Shown here: in pieces, positions 61,901 to 64,000 of the stretch
Layout of the letters: every line of letters starts with the position of its first letter
How positions within the stretch are numbered: the first letter of the stretch is position 1
NCBI GenBank assembly: GCA_004154925.1
Contig: QJNS01000027.1
Location: 248,001-312,000 of the forward strand
Direction of reading: 5' to 3'
DNA: 64,000 bases
Origin: Monosporascus cannonballus
Taxonomy: Eukaryota > Ascomycota > Sordariomycetes > Xylariales
Translations under genes and position numbers: made by a program
The notes under the pieces: model-generated
Databases searched by the model: none
Told to the model about the DNA's origin: nothing
What the model saw: the letters and a program-made list of their open reading frames with translations, nothing else

Positions 61901-62277
61901 TATTATCCGATAGGCTTAGCTGGCCCAACAGACGGTCAGGGCAAAAATAAGACTAAAGCTGACATAGAAAAAATCACGTAATACACTTAAGTCTTCAAAG
62001 AGCTTTAATATCTTAAATCTATTAAGTTATATAAAAGGATTACGGAATTTAAAAAACTTCAAGGGTTAAACACTTTAAGTATCTTAAATTAAATACAAGA
62101 TATATAAGGTCGTTATATCTAAAATTTATATAGCAATAGTTTGCAACAATAATTCGTCACCTAAAACGCTTTTAATATTACGAAATATAATAAATTACAC
62201 TATTTATTACTTAAATATTTACGATATTTATATTGATAAAAATATGTATAATTTAAATTTAATAATCCTACCGTCCA
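61901..62277 (+). repeat. 5' LTR of A-7
   Basis: About 377 bp from TATTATCCGATAGG to CCGTCCA. The U3 has GGCCCAACAGACGGTCAGGG, nearest to the A-4 type. The right edge is less exact because the interior start is altered. It could in principle be the 3' LTR of A-5, but the U3 types disagree. Confidence 0.6.
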
Positions 62278-64000
62278 TTCAATAATATCTTAAATTATTT
62301 TACCAATTGGTAAATAAGACTTAACCTGTTCAGTAAGAAGTTAATTACGATATAAAATCGAAAAATACGAAGTTTAAATAAAACAATTTATGTTAAATTT
62401 GACGCAAATAAATATAATGAACCTTGAAGTTAAAAAATATTAACTTTATCATAAAAATGTAATATAAATATTTTACATTTAAATCAGAATTTACATAAAA
62501 TCTTAAATATTTCAGAAACCGACAAATAGAGTTTTCGAGGTTACGAGTTTCGTAATAAAAAACAGTGTTAACTAATTACAATATATCATAAAGGATTTAT
62601 TGAAATATATAAAGGATAACTAAAAAGAGGTTTATCAGGAAGTCCTTTCGTAATTATGTAAATTTCTAAAATAGAGTAAAAGTTAATTTTGAAAATTTCG
62701 ACGAAAGGTATACGATAATATAACAAATCTTGCGATGACGTCAAAAACGTTACTTTGGAAATATATAATAATATTCAAAAGTTTTATGGCAAAAACAAAT
62801 AAAACAATAGCGACTAAAACATTTATATCGACATATTTTATAAAAGATTAAAAAATAATGTTAAAAATAAAATATGAAATTTTCAAACTTTAAAGGTTTA
62901 AATGCCTTTATAACCGAAATTATCACAATTAGTAACAAATTCTATAGACGACCCAAAAAGGAACTAATATATTTTAATACACTAAATTTATTTCGTAATT
63001 TAAAAGGAAACCTAACATATTTTTTATATTTTATAATACGGCCTTAAAACCTGTAAATCTTGCAACTGTTGAGCATAAGAATAAATTTTAAATTAAATAT
63101 TATTAAAATATTTGATGAAAACCTAAAAGTTCACGATAAAATAAGTACGTATTTATACCTAGAAAATAACAACAAAATTGTTAACATAATATAGGCTCAA
63201 TAAGAATAAGGGCTAATATAATGAAAACTCTGAAGTAAAGTGGGAAATGCCCAAACACTGATTTAAAAAGCAACCGAAAATTAATAATGCATTTTAAAGA
63301 AATAATTTAAAAAAAACTAAAAATGAATAAAAATATCCATTCCGTAAATCTTGATTAATATAACAAAATATATTCAATATATTATATAAAACAAAAATAC
63401 TTATTACGTAATAATTAAAATAGATTTAAGTATTTACGAATTATATATATATATATATGTATATAAGGATTTAACGTGTTTAAACTAAAACAAAAAGAAT
63501 AAAATAAAGAAACTATAATATCGATATTTTCGATTTGATACCTGATAAAACAAAATTAATAAGTGAATACGTTGAAGGAATAAGTTAAAGGATTAATGCT
63601 TTTAAATATACTATTTATATATTTATACTTGATATAAATATTAACCGATAAAAATTAATTTAATGTATTATAAAATGTATTACAAATAAACTATTAGAAA
63701 TCGGATAAGAAATAAATTGTTTTAAAATTTATTAAAACAACCAGAAATTACAAAAAGCCTAACACGATATTATATATTACACGAAAAGAAAATATACTAA
63801 ATAAAGAAAAACATTATAAATTAATTGAACAATGTGAATATAATTTAAAAGAGAAATACGCTGGTAGAATCGATAAAAATAGAAAGGTAAAGTGTTATGC
63901 AAGAAAATATCAACAAAATTCGATAAATTATAAAAGATATTAAAGAAAAGAATTTTATTAAAACCTGAAAAATAATAGAAATTCAAGAAATTAAAAGACG
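61901..64000 (+). mobile_element. Family A copy A-7, 5' part, runs off the right edge
   Basis: LTR 61901-62277 followed by interior. The gag-like block at about 62760-62870 (GCAAAAACAAATAAAAC..., ATCGACATATTTTATAAAAG) matches A-6 at about 49995-50090 and A-5 near 56440. RIP-mutated; no frame is functional, including the minus-strand one at 63777-63986. Confidence 0.65.

Noticed and set aside
1..64000. A mitochondrial or bacterial origin because of the extreme A/T content
   Set aside because: Spliceosomal introns in both genes, gypsy elements with 5-bp duplications and RIP-type mutations show nuclear fungal DNA.
1..64000. CRISPR array or prokaryotic operon structure
   Set aside because: No regularly spaced repeats; the repeats present are LTRs, SINE-like units and short U3 tandems.

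Overview
The window looks like nuclear DNA of a filamentous ascomycete (Pezizomycotina). About nine tenths is extremely A/T-rich and is made of LTR retrotransposons whose reading frames are full of C-to-T / G-to-A changes (Trp, Gln and Cys codons turned into stops or Tyr, YxDD turned into YxND). That is the signature of repeat-induced point mutation (RIP). Two short islands of normal base composition, about 27.0-30.08 kb and about 45.17-48.65 kb, carry spliced genes with typical short fungal introns (GT..AG, CTRAY-type branch points). The species cannot be named from the sequence.

Layout. 1-26628 is a nest of Ty3/gypsy elements. Family A has ~344-423 bp LTRs and is chromoviral. A minus-strand copy A-1 (1-822) runs off the left edge. 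A plus-strand copy A-2 ends in an LTR that is split by the minus-strand copy A-3 (5732-26454). A-3 is itself split twice: by the family B chromovirus B-1 (5788-13028) in its 3' LTR, and by A-4 (18787-25648) in its interior. Perfect 5-bp target duplications close A-3, B-1 and A-4, and removing B-1 and A-4 leaves about 6.6 kb, the normal family length. Island 1 holds a solo LTR (27154-27505), a small TA-flanked inverted-repeat element (27582-27774) and an intact five-exon gene on the minus strand (27892-29312). 30.08-32.6 kb is A/T-rich with one solo LTR inside another. C-1 (32598-38090) is a full-length gypsy element with 190-bp LTRs. 38.1-45.17 kb is decayed A/T-rich DNA with a possible LINE remnant and a pair of tRNA-related repeats. 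Island 2 holds a second intact five-exon gene on the plus strand (46392-47737) and some possible small ORFs and hairpin elements. 48647-64000 is again family A: A-5 interrupted by A-6 (49073-55782) and by SINE-like units, then the start of A-7.

The main biological observation is that the two island genes are diverged homologues. They share a short N-terminal P-D-N motif, a helical region with a GFT..QL motif, a long Gly/Ala/Val-rich hydrophobic region ending in IEGA, a second helical region with TKQ, and a WTD-D/E-DP motif. The order helical bundle, hydrophobic (hairpin-like) segment, helical bundle resembles alpha-helical pore-forming or membrane-inserting proteins, but I recognise no named family and that functional reading is inference. 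They are the only convincing intact protein genes in the window, and both sit alone inside RIP-mutated repeats, the kind of place where fungal effector, toxin or incompatibility genes are often found.
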